From contig DGYI01000074.1 in NCBI GenBank assembly GCA_002396645.1, forward strand, positions 1 to 32,565: 32,565 bases of DNA, given 5' to 3'. The DNA comes from Firmicutes bacterium UBA5010 (GTDB taxonomy: Bacteria > Bacillota > Clostridia > Tissierellales > Sedimentibacteraceae). Shown in pieces: positions 14,173 through 22,012 of the stretch. The translations under genes and the position numbers were made by a program. How positions within the stretch are numbered: position 1 is the stretch's first letter; each line of letters begins with the position of its first letter. The notes beneath the pieces were generated by a model that saw only the letters and a list, made by a program, of their open reading frames with translations, was not told the origin of the DNA and did no database searches.

Positions 14173-14634
14173 TTATTTGTTGTAATAAAGATTTCTTTCG
14201 AATTTCTCTTTTTCTCCCATTCTTCCATCAATCTGAACATTCAGCGGAGCTATAACAAATATACCCTTAGATACTTTTTGTATACTTGCTTCTAAGGCAT
14301 AGACAGCTCCCTTTATAAATTCAAATATCTGTCTTTGATCATCTAAATCCAAGCTCTCAATGTTTAAAACGACAGCTTTTCTGTTTTTTAATTCATCAAC
14401 GGCTCTGGTACAATCCTCATATTTTTCAGGCTCGCAAATAAATAATTTCATATCCGCATTTGAATGAACTTTAATAACATTGCCTTTCTTGCTGTATGAA
14501 TTAATATTGGTATCTACAGGTTTTTGCATTTCCGGTTGTTTATATCCGCTTGTCTCAAACTCCTCTTCAAAGTCTTCTTCATCATCAATATCAGTCAATC
14601 CTATAAAATCTTTCATTTTATTTATGATACTCAT
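14173..14634 (-). CDS. sepF: Cell division protein SepF
   Basis: SepF binds the membrane and FtsZ and helps form the Z ring. The N-terminal helix MSIINKMKDFIGL is the membrane-binding amphipathic segment. An acidic linker (DIDDEEDFEEEFE, about 15-27) and a variable region to about 60 follow. The C-terminal SepF core (about 65-150) contains CEPEKYEDCTRAVDELKNRK, LNIESLD, QRQIFEFIKGAVYAL and GIFVIAP. The 153-aa length is standard. The ATG at 14634 has GGAGG eight bases upstream; a TTG 15 bases earlier overlaps that site and is rejected. The ftsZ gene is not in the window. Confidence 0.95.
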   Translation of the reverse strand: MSIINKMKDFIGLTDIDDEEDFEEEFETSGYKQPEMQKPVDTNINSYSKKGNVIKVHSNADMKLFICEPEKYEDCTRAVDELKNRKAVVLNIESLDLDDQRQIFEFIKGAVYALEASIQKVSKGIFVIAPLNVQIDGRMGEKEKFERNLYYNK

Positions 14635-14690
14635 CGCAAATTCCTCCAAAATTTAAAATATGTTTTTAATATGATTTTTTCTAATGTATA

Positions 14691-15383
14691 TTATGTATTT
14701 CTACTGCCAAATATAGCAGTTCCGATTCTTATAATATTTGCTCCTTCTTCAATAGCAACATCATAATCGTTTGTCATTCCCATAGATAAGTATTTCATTT
14801 CTGCATTCTTAAAGCTCATACCTGAAACTAAATCAAATAATTGCTTCATTTCTTTAAATACCCACCTTACATCCTCTTTATCCTCAACATAAGGGGCAAC
14901 TGTCATTAATCCTGATATTTTTATATTTTCAAATCTCTCGATAGATTTTATGAAATCAATAAGATAATCTTTCCTTATACCAAACTTACTTTCTTCCTCA
15001 GCAATATTGAGCTCTATCAAAACTTCAGTAACAACATTATGCTGCTTGGATCTTTTATCTATCTCTTCCGCCAAGGACAAAGATTCTAAGGAATGTATAA
15101 GCTTTATCTTATTTATTATATATTTTACCTTATTTGTTTGCAAATGTCCAATAATATGCCAGTCTATATCATAATTTTTTAAATTTTCATATTTATTTAC
15201 AAACTCCTGAACTCTGTTTTCGCCTAAATTATTTAAACCGGCTTCAACAGCTTCTAGTGCTCTTGTGCTGTCAACTGTTTTTGTAACCGCTATCACAATT
15301 ATATCGTCTAAGCTTTTTCCTGCTTTTTCAGCTGATATTTCAATATTTTTTAATATATCCTCAATATTTTTCTGTATTTCCAA
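14691..15383 (-). CDS. yggS: YggS family PLP homeostasis protein
   Basis: This PLP-binding protein (COG0325, B. subtilis YlmE) keeps pyridoxal phosphate and amino/keto acid pools balanced. It has no clear catalytic reaction. The PLP lysine is Lys35 in IAVTKT. LGENRVQEF (about 53-61), DWHIIGHLQTNK (about 74-85), GLMTVAP and LSMGMTNDYDVAI (about 200-212) follow the family order of the alanine racemase-like barrel. At 230 aa it is full length. The start codon is TTG, with AGGAGG seven bases upstream. It is 11 bases after the HlyD-like gene, in the sepF transcript. Its B6 link is thematically close to the kinase at 1.3 kb, but the two loci are apart. Confidence 0.94.
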   Translation of the reverse strand: MEIQKNIEDILKNIEISAEKAGKSLDDIIVIAVTKTVDSTRALEAVEAGLNNLGENRVQEFVNKYENLKNYDIDWHIIGHLQTNKVKYIINKIKLIHSLESLSLAEEIDKRSKQHNVVTEVLIELNIAEEESKFGIRKDYLIDFIKSIERFENIKISGLMTVAPYVEDKEDVRWVFKEMKQLFDLVSGMSFKNAEMKYLSMGMTNDYDVAIEEGANIIRIGTAIFGSRNT

Positions 15384-15394
15384 TACACTACCTC

Positions 15395-16519
15395 CTAATC
15401 AACTATCTGTCCTTCATAAACCTTGTCCGGCTCTAAAACAAGCTTATCAAAGGTTTTAACTGTAGCATATATTTTATCGTTGACAGTAATTCTTCCTCTC
15501 TCACCGTCCGCAATTATTTCACCAAGTGAAACCATATAATAATCCTCATTACTTCCTATTATTTCTATAGGCAGAAATTTTATTATATTGCTTATATCTT
15601 TAATGTATATTCCTGTTATACCGTCTTTTTCCGTAACTGCTTTTTTATCAACCTTTATTCCCTGATAAACATTTTTTATCAATTCTGTTTTTACAATTCT
15701 TTTATTATATACTTTGTAGAAAAAATCGTCAAAACTGATTATTAAGGCTGATTCATCACTGCCGGGATTAATTTTTTCTATATATCCATATACTATTTTA
15801 TCATAATTTTCAAATCTGACTCTTATAAATGTACCTTCTTTATATGAAGCGATATCAACATTATTTACAAGACATACCATATAGTATTCAAAATTATTAA
15901 CAACCTTTAACAGCTTGTCATTAATGCTTACACTTTCATTATTGGCAGTGTTTAAAATCGATTCCTCAAGATTATGAAGTCTGCTTGGCATTATATCCAT
16001 AACCTCATCATATTTAAAGCTATCCTCAAGTCCATCAAAAACATAAGTAACAAGACCGGATTTTGGAGAAAATACAGGTAATTTATTATTTGCCAAGGCA
16101 TTCTCAAAAGACTTTTTTAAATCATTCAGCTCTTCATCTGTATAATTTGAATATTTATTGACATCGCTGCTTCCGATAGTTATAACATTTTCAGGAGCGT
16201 TCATAACTTCATTTATAAGCACTATCTCGGCATTTATTTGTTCAGCGCTGTCAGCTGTTGAAATATCGGCTAAATAAACACCTTTATTGACTTTTTCTCC
16301 TTCGTTATAATAATACTTTACATTGCCAAAGCAGCGTGAGTCAATTATTACCTCATCCTTTATAATGATACCGCTGGTATTAATAGTTTCCTCTAATTCT
16401 CCATATTCCAAAACGCTTATATTAATCTTATTATTATATTTTTGAAGCAAATATACAAAGGAACATAATATTATAAAAATTATAAGATAATTTCTAAAAC
16501 GAAACCTTTTTTTCGACAT
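15395..16519 (-). CDS. HlyD-like membrane-anchored protein of the sepF operon
   Basis: The protein has one N-terminal membrane helix (about 13-27, after a basic SKKRFRFRNY) and a large extracytoplasmic part of about 340 aa. NVKYYYNEGEKVNKGVYLADI (about 66-86) resembles the half-lipoyl/barrel-sandwich fold of HlyD-type adaptors, and a second such half follows the middle helical insert (FSPKSGLVTYVFDG). No partner ABC transporter is adjacent. Proteins of this type precede yggS-sepF in many Clostridia, so a role at the envelope or septum is possible, but that rests on position only. The start is ATG at 16519 with weak GGTG upstream, and a TTG seven codons earlier has no site. Confidence 0.7.
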   Translation of the reverse strand: MSKKRFRFRNYLIIFIILCSFVYLLQKYNNKINISVLEYGELEETINTSGIIIKDEVIIDSRCFGNVKYYYNEGEKVNKGVYLADISTADSAEQINAEIVLINEVMNAPENVITIGSSDVNKYSNYTDEELNDLKKSFENALANNKLPVFSPKSGLVTYVFDGLEDSFKYDEVMDIMPSRLHNLEESILNTANNESVSINDKLLKVVNNFEYYMVCLVNNVDIASYKEGTFIRVRFENYDKIVYGYIEKINPGSDESALIISFDDFFYKVYNKRIVKTELIKNVYQGIKVDKKAVTEKDGITGIYIKDISNIIKFLPIEIIGSNEDYYMVSLGEIIADGERGRITVNDKIYATVKTFDKLVLEPDKVYEGQIVD

Positions 16520-16550
16520 TATAAGCACCGTTACTTCCAATTTTTAATTG

Positions 16551-16580
16551 ATTATACCACATTTGCAGGCGATGTTGCAA
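16551..16580 (-). promoter_or_regulatory. Promoter of the hlyD-like/yggS/sepF transcript
   Basis: On the minus strand TTGCAA (16580-16575), 18 bases, TATAAT (16556-16551), with an extended TG one base before the -10 box. It separates the vegetative division genes from the sporulation gene spoIVA upstream. Confidence 0.65.
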
Positions 16581-16597
16581 GTCTAATATTACAAAAC

Positions 16598-16630
16598 AAA
16601 GAGGAAAAGAATTGACATCTTTCCCTCTTT
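16598..16630. terminator. Terminator after spoIVA
   Basis: The 13-base arms (16598-16610 and 16618-16630, AAAGAGG core) have one G-U pair and a 7-base loop. On the minus strand GTTTTGT follows. It lies between the spoIVA stop and the next promoter. Confidence 0.7.
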
Positions 16631-16648
16631 ATTTTACAGATTACAGCC

Positions 16649-18127
16649 TTATATTATAATAAATATTATGCTTCCGCTTCCGTCATTAACAATCTTTTCA
16701 ATTGTCCGCTTGATTTTCTTCCTTGCATTTTCAGGCATTGCAGTCAGCTTGCCTTCAAGCTGCTCCTCAACAAGATTGTATAGAGATTTTCCGAATATCT
16801 CAGCATTCCATATGTTAGCCGGGTCCTCGTCTGCGCTGCTCATTATATATTTGATAAAATCTTCGCTTTGTGCCTTGCTGCCGATGATTGGTGATAATTC
16901 TGTGTTAAGATCTGCATTTATTATATGAAGTGAAGGCGAATTGGCTTTGATTTTAATTCCATAACGACCGCCTTCTTTAAATAGTTCAGGTTGTTGAATT
17001 ATCATATCATCAATACATGGTGTAACAAAACCGTAGCCCTTAGTTCTAGCCTCATTCAAAGCTATAGCAACCCTATCATATTCCCTCTTAGATTTCGATA
17101 GCTCTTCTATCAATTTTAATATTTGATGCTCGCCTTCTATTTCTATACCAGAAATATCGCTTATTACCTTATAGTATTGAGCATTGTCAACCTCTATCTT
17201 AACATTAATGCTTCCTGTGCCAAGCTCTATACCTTTAACAAAAAATTCTTGAATAAGCTCGTTGCCTGTTGTGAAAATTTCGTCCGCATCAAAATCACTA
17301 ATTTTAAAACAATTTTCTAAATCATCTTTTAAGGTATTGATAAAACTGCTTTTCAAAGGATGTTCAAGACTTAAGCCATCAAACCATCTAGGCAAATCAA
17401 TATTTATTTCTTTAATTGGAAACTCATATAGTACCTTGCCGATTAAATCATCTACATCACTTTCTTTTAGATTCATACAATCTATAACCTGTACAGGAGC
17501 CTCATATTTGTCATTTAGCTGCCTAGCCAATTCAATGGTATTTTCGTTGTGCGGATCAATTGTATTTAATATAATTACAAAAGGCTTGTTAATTTCTTTT
17601 AATTCTTTTACAACTCTCTCCTCAGCCATAATATAATTATCTCTGTTTATATCGGTTATACTTCCATCTGTTGTAACTAATATTCCTATTGTCGAATGTT
17701 CTTTGATTACCTTTCTCGTTCCTATTTCTGCTGCTTCTACAAACGGGATTTGCTGCTCACTCCAAGGAGTATTTACAAATCTCGGGTGTTCATTTTCAAT
17801 ATGGCCTAAAGCACCCGGTACCATATAGCCTACACAGTCAATCAATCTTAAATATGTATTTACGTTATCTCTTAATGTTACCTTAACTGCATTTCCGGGA
17901 ACAAATTTCGGCTCAGTAGTTGTTATAGTCTTACCTGTACCACTTTGAGGCATTTCGTCTTTTGCTCTTTCACGGACATATTCATCCTCAATGTTCGGCA
18001 GCATCATTATCTCGGAAAATCTCCTTATAAATGTGGATTTTCCTGTTCTTACAGGCCCGACAACACCTAAGTATATTTCGCCCTTTGTTCTTTTAGCTAT
18101 ATCTTCATATATATCTATACCAGTTAT
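16649..18127 (-). CDS. spoIVA: Stage IV sporulation protein A, probable AUA start
   Basis: SpoIVA is the ATPase that polymerises on the forespore surface as the base layer of the spore coat. The Walker A motif GPVRTGKST is intact, and Walker B-like LIDCVGY and SGTGKTITTTEPKFVP follow. LNTIDPHN continues the GTPase-like domain. The middle and C-terminal domains are present through to a hydrophobic end (GSGSIIFIII). No ATG, GTG or TTG stands at the expected start. An ATA at 18127, six bases after GGGGGG, gives 492 aa and places the Walker A Lys at position 30; as I recall the B. subtilis protein, both values agree with it. The only canonical in-frame upstream start (TTG, 18154) lies at or before the likely transcription start. 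Identity is certain; the start is inferred. Confidence 0.95.
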   Translation of the reverse strand: MTGIDIYEDIAKRTKGEIYLGVVGPVRTGKSTFIRRFSEIMMLPNIEDEYVRERAKDEMPQSGTGKTITTTEPKFVPGNAVKVTLRDNVNTYLRLIDCVGYMVPGALGHIENEHPRFVNTPWSEQQIPFVEAAEIGTRKVIKEHSTIGILVTTDGSITDINRDNYIMAEERVVKELKEINKPFVIILNTIDPHNENTIELARQLNDKYEAPVQVIDCMNLKESDVDDLIGKVLYEFPIKEINIDLPRWFDGLSLEHPLKSSFINTLKDDLENCFKISDFDADEIFTTGNELIQEFFVKGIELGTGSINVKIEVDNAQYYKVISDISGIEIEGEHQILKLIEELSKSKREYDRVAIALNEARTKGYGFVTPCIDDMIIQQPELFKEGGRYGIKIKANSPSLHIINADLNTELSPIIGSKAQSEDFIKYIMSSADEDPANIWNAEIFGKSLYNLVEEQLEGKLTAMPENARKKIKRTIEKIVNDGSGSIIFIII

Positions 18128-18156
18128 AATAATCCCCCCTATAATAATATACAATT

Positions 18157-18188
18157 AATTTATATGTACAGATAATTTGAAATATGAC
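18157..18188 (-). promoter_or_regulatory. Sigma-E-like promoter of spoIVA
   Basis: On the minus strand GTCATATT (18188-18181), a 14-base spacer and CATATAAAT (18166-18158) closely fit the mother-cell sigma-E consensus (GKMATATT, N14-15, CATACANT). Transcription would start near 18152, followed by the G6 ribosome binding site at 18139-18134. Confidence 0.8.
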
Positions 18189-18239
18189 AAATTAAAGATA
18201 GTCACTAAAAAATTTAAACTTTGATTTATCGTGATTAGT

Positions 18240-18269
18240 TTGATAGAATTAAATATATATGATTATAAT
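18240..18269 (+). promoter_or_regulatory. Promoter of the NUDIX gene
   Basis: TTGATA (18240-18245), 18 bases, TATAAT (18264-18269), in the 228-base gap between divergent spoIVA and NUDIX genes. Apart from the two promoters I see nothing else in that gap. Confidence 0.6.
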
Positions 18270-18355
18270 AGATACAGTTATTTAAGCTATAATTTGAAAA
18301 CATATTGAATAACAAACAATATATTATAAAACTTATAAATTGACAGGAGATAAAA

Positions 18356-18808
18356 ATGGGATATATAGAGGATCTAAGAAAATTAATCGGAAATAAATGC
18401 ATCATATTAAACGGAAGCGGTGTTATTATTAAAAACAAAGATGGATTTATTTTAATGCAGCAAAGAAAATATCCGTATGGAAGATGGGGCTTACCCGGAG
18501 GATTAATGGAATTAGGTGAATCTGCCGAGGATACCGCCAGACGTGAGGTCTTTGAAGAAACCGGACTAACTATCGGAAAACTGACACTTTTGGGTGTATA
18601 TTCCGGTGAAGAATATCTTTGCCATGCTGAAAATGGTGATGAATGGTATGTTGTAACCATTGCCTATATAACAGATGATTATGAAGGAACAGTAAAGGTA
18701 AATGATCATGAATCAATTAAATTTGAATGGTTTGATCCAAACAAGCTGCCTGATGATACAGCAAAGACACATAGATATATCATCTCTGATTATTTAAAAA
18801 CATTATAA
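18356..18808 (+). CDS. NUDIX hydrolase
   Basis: The NUDIX box is complete: GGLMELGESAEDTARREV then FEETGL (about 48-71), with the metal-binding REVFEETG. The RWGLPGG entry and the 150-aa single domain fit the MutT/ADP-ribose pyrophosphatase-like group. The start GYIEDLRKLIGNK and the late DHESIKFEWFDPNKLP are common in Firmicute NUDIX proteins of unknown substrate. AGGAG is eight bases before the ATG. It is a single gene with its own promoter and terminator, facing the ABC cassettes, and part of the accessory block between spoIVA and gpsA. The nucleotide substrate cannot be told from the sequence. Confidence 0.88.
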   Translation: MGYIEDLRKLIGNKCIILNGSGVIIKNKDGFILMQQRKYPYGRWGLPGGLMELGESAEDTARREVFEETGLTIGKLTLLGVYSGEEYLCHAENGDEWYVVTIAYITDDYEGTVKVNDHESIKFEWFDPNKLPDDTAKTHRYIISDYLKTL

Positions 18809-18820
18809 ACAGCTAATATA

Positions 18821-18850
18821 AGTATTCGGCAATTTCACTTGCCGAATACT
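18821..18850. terminator. Bidirectional terminator between the NUDIX gene and permease 1
   Basis: The perfect 12-base arms AGTATTCGGCAA (18821-18832) and its complement (18839-18850) flank a 6-base loop. The U runs are short on both sides. It ends two convergent transcripts. Confidence 0.75.
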
Positions 18851-18856
18851 GCTTGT

Positions 18857-20611
18857 TTATTGCAGATATTCGGTAATAGCTTCATTTTTAACTATTTTTT
18901 TAATTTTGACTGTGAATATACCTTCAACAACAACATATATAATCTGTATTACGATAAATATTCCCAATACAATTAGCACATTAGTCTGAAACGGAATATA
19001 ATCGCCCGTCTGTATAGATAAACTTCTGTGTATACCCTTGCATATAGCTATGCTTGGAAATATCATCAACAAAAAAGCAATACTCATTATTGGACGATAA
19101 ACGCTGATAAGCATTTTATTGATTTCTTTAGACGTATATCCTAATAAATCCAAAATCAACATTTCCTTTGTATTGTCCTGAAAACTAAGAAGCAATACCA
19201 AATAGATTAAAATACATCCGGCGACACATCCGAGTAGTTGATTTATTACCGCGCTCATCCTGTTTGAAACAACTTCCTTGTCAAGTTCCAGTAACCGTTC
19301 TTCTTTTGTAATAATTTTACCGGAAAGCTCTGAGCTTATATCATCAATTAAAATCCCATTGTATGAAGCCTGGGATATCCCTAAACACTCGGCTAATTTC
19401 TCTTTGGACATATAAATACAGTTTGCTTCCGCATTTATTGCCATATCTACAACTACGACCAAGTAGCTTTTGCCCGATATTGTAATTTTGACAGCGTCAC
19501 CTTTCTTTATTCCATATAATTCATGGAGTGCAGCTCCAATCAGTATTTTATTATCTTCAGGTACAGACAGCAATTCATCGTTTTTGTTATAAAGCTTTAA
19601 TAAATCTTTTGCATCTGATAAACCAATTATTTGCTGTGAAATAGCTTCATTGCTGTTTTCTGCATATATAAGCGCCGAAGTTTCCAAATATAAAAGCCCG
19701 TTTTTATATTTGTCTGAAACACTTTGTTGAATTTCATCTGATTTTATGTTATAAGAATAATTGTGTCCTATTGTCTGTGACTGATAAATTTTATTACTGC
19801 TTAAATACAGTGAAACACTCATTATAAAAAGGCTTGTGCTAATACCAACAGCAATAATACTTAAAATCAAGTTTACAGGCTTGCGCAGGGCAAGCCTTGC
19901 AGAAAACCGTTTATTTTTCGGCATGACAGACGAAATCCTGTCAGCCATAAAATTGACTGTCAAATTTTCTTTTTTAGTATCAGCAGCATTTATCAATAGC
20001 GACGTATCTTTCATACAAAATGCTTTACACGATAGTATAGCTACAACACATAATATTATAATAACTAAGCCCACACCATAAATAATGCTAATGCTATGAA
20101 TACCCTTTTGAATATCAATAATTCCATAAGAAGCCGTATAAGCATTTAATAATACTCTTGAAAATATCCCGCCTAACAGCATGCCTGATAATGCTGCAGT
20201 AAGGGATAACAGAAAAGTACAAAGCATATATACTTTTACGATAGAAAAATTCTTGAAGCCTAATGCCTTAAAAACTCCAATTTCTTTTTGATGTTGACTA
20301 AAATAATGCTTATAAAACAGATACATCACAAATGCGCTCATAAGCAAAAAGCATATAAGAAAAGTCCATGCTAAAGAAGCATTAGACTTTAAGGCTATGA
20401 ACAGTTCACTTTGTTTATCTGATAGCTCAACTCCTGATTGCATAATACTTTGCAGTTTTTCTAAGTTCTTATCTATAGAAAACTGCACAAAAAAATACAT
20501 AAATGAAGTCAACATAATAAAAAGATAAAGCAGTATCACATAGCTCTTATTTTTCAATATGCTTTTCGAAATTTCCTTAAAAAGTAATTTTTCATTTTTT
20601 GAAGTAATCAA
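18857..20611 (-). CDS. FtsX-type ABC transporter permease (cassette 1)
   Basis: This is a membrane subunit of about 585 aa with two FtsX/MacB-like halves. The first half has membrane segments near 28-50, 82-103, 128-155 and 175-197, with the coupling sequence QKEIGVFKALGFKNFSIVK between them. The second half has a segment at about 250-270, then a soluble, probably extracytoplasmic region of about 180 residues, then three segments with TKEMLILDLLGYTSKEINK. That is the usual layout of the macrolide/bacteriocin-exporter or lipoprotein-release type. Two TTG starts are possible: 20617 (overlapping the ATPase stop) and 20611, which has GGAG at the better eight-base spacing. The cargo is unknown; it depends on the ATPase just upstream. 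Confidence 0.85.
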   Translation of the reverse strand: MITSKNEKLLFKEISKSILKNKSYVILLYLFIMLTSFMYFFVQFSIDKNLEKLQSIMQSGVELSDKQSELFIALKSNASLAWTFLICFLLMSAFVMYLFYKHYFSQHQKEIGVFKALGFKNFSIVKVYMLCTFLLSLTAALSGMLLGGIFSRVLLNAYTASYGIIDIQKGIHSISIIYGVGLVIIILCVVAILSCKAFCMKDTSLLINAADTKKENLTVNFMADRISSVMPKNKRFSARLALRKPVNLILSIIAVGISTSLFIMSVSLYLSSNKIYQSQTIGHNYSYNIKSDEIQQSVSDKYKNGLLYLETSALIYAENSNEAISQQIIGLSDAKDLLKLYNKNDELLSVPEDNKILIGAALHELYGIKKGDAVKITISGKSYLVVVVDMAINAEANCIYMSKEKLAECLGISQASYNGILIDDISSELSGKIITKEERLLELDKEVVSNRMSAVINQLLGCVAGCILIYLVLLLSFQDNTKEMLILDLLGYTSKEINKMLISVYRPIMSIAFLLMIFPSIAICKGIHRSLSIQTGDYIPFQTNVLIVLGIFIVIQIIYVVVEGIFTVKIKKIVKNEAITEYLQ

Positions 20612-20613
20612 TG

Positions 20614-21315
20614 TCAAATCTCCCCATTCATTTCATCTGTATTGCCAGAGGTTTTATTTTGCATATCTTTATAAATAAGTCCATCCTTAATTGTGATAAT
20701 ACGTTCAGCTGTATTCGCAATTTTTATATTGTGAGTTATAAAAATTATGGTTATTCCATATTGCTTTTTTATCAAATGCAACAGCTTTATGACACGCTTA
20801 CTATTATCCTCATCCAATGCTCCTGTTGCTTCATCACAAAACAGAAGCTTTGGATTTTTGATGATTGCCCTCGCTATGGAAGTCCTTTGCTGTTGGCCAC
20901 CGGATAACTGTGGCGGAAACTTATTAAGAATGTTGCTAATTCCAAGCATCTCAACTATTTCTTTGAATGGCAGAGCTTTTTTATCCTTAGAAATACCTAT
21001 TCTGATATTTTCGGCTACTGTTAAGTTCGGCAGTAAGAGATAGCTTTGAAATACATTGCTTATTTCATTTCTTTTGAGATTTGACATCTGTGAATTATCA
21101 AAAGAAGTAATCTCTGCATCCTGATAAAATACCTTTCCCGAAGTTGGTCTTAAAAGACCTGACATGATGTTTAACAATGTGGATTTTCCGGAGCCGCTTG
21201 AGCCAAGCAATACGTTAAATGAATTTTCTGAAATAGATAAATCTACCCCTTTTAACACGATTTCATTATCATTGAATTTTTTTATTATTTTTTCTGCTTT
21301 AATAATTGATTTCAT
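20614..21315 (-). CDS. ABC transporter ATPase (cassette 1)
   Basis: This is a cytoplasmic ATPase of the LolD/MacB type. Walker A is GSSGSGKST (about 38-46), the signature is LSGGQQQRTSIAR, and Walker B is LLFCDEATGALDE, with Ala where most relatives have Pro (DEPTGALD). The H-loop His is in IIFITHN. It is 233 aa from the ATG at 21315, which has GGAG six bases upstream; a TTG four codons earlier overlaps that site and is rejected. It ends overlapping the permease start region, so the pair is translationally coupled. It is regulated by the adjacent TetR-type gene and its dual operator. Confidence 0.92.
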   Translation of the reverse strand: MKSIIKAEKIIKKFNDNEIVLKGVDLSISENSFNVLLGSSGSGKSTLLNIMSGLLRPTSGKVFYQDAEITSFDNSQMSNLKRNEISNVFQSYLLLPNLTVAENIRIGISKDKKALPFKEIVEMLGISNILNKFPPQLSGGQQQRTSIARAIIKNPKLLFCDEATGALDEDNSKRVIKLLHLIKKQYGITIIFITHNIKIANTAERIITIKDGLIYKDMQNKTSGNTDEMNGEI

Positions 21316-21331
21316 TGCATGCTCCAATTCT

Positions 21332-21922
21332 TTAAATTATTGTTTTCATTATCATATCTATCTGTTCTTGAATTAAATCAGGGCATACTGACATACTCAT
21401 TGCCAAAACGCTTAATCCCTCAAGTAAAATTACTATCTGCCTTGCAGTTTTTTCTACATCAGCTTTATATAAATGAGTAATTTCATTTCTTCTAATCCCA
21501 TAGAGAAGAGTTTTTGAAATAATATCAACTGCTTCATCAAAGTATTTTTCCAAAAATTTATCTGCGGTATTTTTCCCTTGTGATAGAAAAAATTCATATG
21601 TTGCTATTCTAATTGTATTTTTAATATTGGATAATTCATTTTTCTGCTGCTGAAAAAAGTTATTTAACATTGTTATTGCATTTATGTTTTTTTCCATGCT
21701 CTGCATAAAATAAGAATAATCATTTCCCTTTTCCAAAGATAAAATATCCTCAAAAATTTCCTTTGTTGAACCATAGTATTTATATAAGCCCCCACGACTT
21801 ATTTCGCATTCCTCAACGATATCTTTCATAGTTACGCAAGTATAACCTTCTCTGATAAAAACATTTGAAGCTTTTTCTAAAATATATCTTTTTTTCTGAA
21901 TAGCCTTTGGTGTTAAACTCAT
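21332..21922 (-). CDS. TetR/AcrR-family repressor (cassette 1)
   Basis: This is a 196-aa TetR-type regulator. The N-terminal helix-turn-helix (about 30-52, TMKDIVEECEISRGGLYKYY) is canonical, and the C-terminal ligand and dimer domain is helical and not assignable. The ATG at 21922 has GGAGGG at good spacing. A longer frame reaching 21952 would run into the operator. The gene lies 16 bases before its ATPase, so the three genes form one unit. A 55-base dyad with two GACACGCGTGTC sites covers its promoter, which indicates autoregulation and drug- or peptide-induced expression of the exporter. The inducer is unknown. Confidence 0.92.
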   Translation of the reverse strand: MSLTPKAIQKKRYILEKASNVFIREGYTCVTMKDIVEECEISRGGLYKYYGSTKEIFEDILSLEKGNDYSYFMQSMEKNINAITMLNNFFQQQKNELSNIKNTIRIATYEFFLSQGKNTADKFLEKYFDEAVDIISKTLLYGIRRNEITHLYKADVEKTARQIVILLEGLSVLAMSMSVCPDLIQEQIDMIMKTII

Positions 21923-21940
21923 ATGCTTGCCCTCCGTAAA

Positions 21941-21999
21941 CAAAAATGACACGCGTGTCGATAATTTATATTATACGACACGCGTGTCATTTTTGTCAA
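21941..21999 (-). promoter_or_regulatory. Promoter and double TetR operator of cassette 1
   Basis: On the minus strand TTGACA (21999-21994), 18 bases, TATAAT (21975-21970). The palindrome GACACGCGTGTC occurs twice, at 21977-21988 (exactly between the -35 and -10 boxes) and at 21948-21959 (over the transcribed start). Both lie in perfect 20-base inverted arms, 21941-21960 and 21976-21995. GC-rich 12-mers in this AT-rich DNA stand out strongly. Confidence 0.88.
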
Positions 22000-22012
22000 T
22001 ATATATATTATA

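Noticed and set aside
18134..18154. TTG at 18154 as the spoIVA start
   Set aside because: It has no ribosome binding site, would add nine residues before the conserved start, and lies at or before the predicted sigma-E transcription start.
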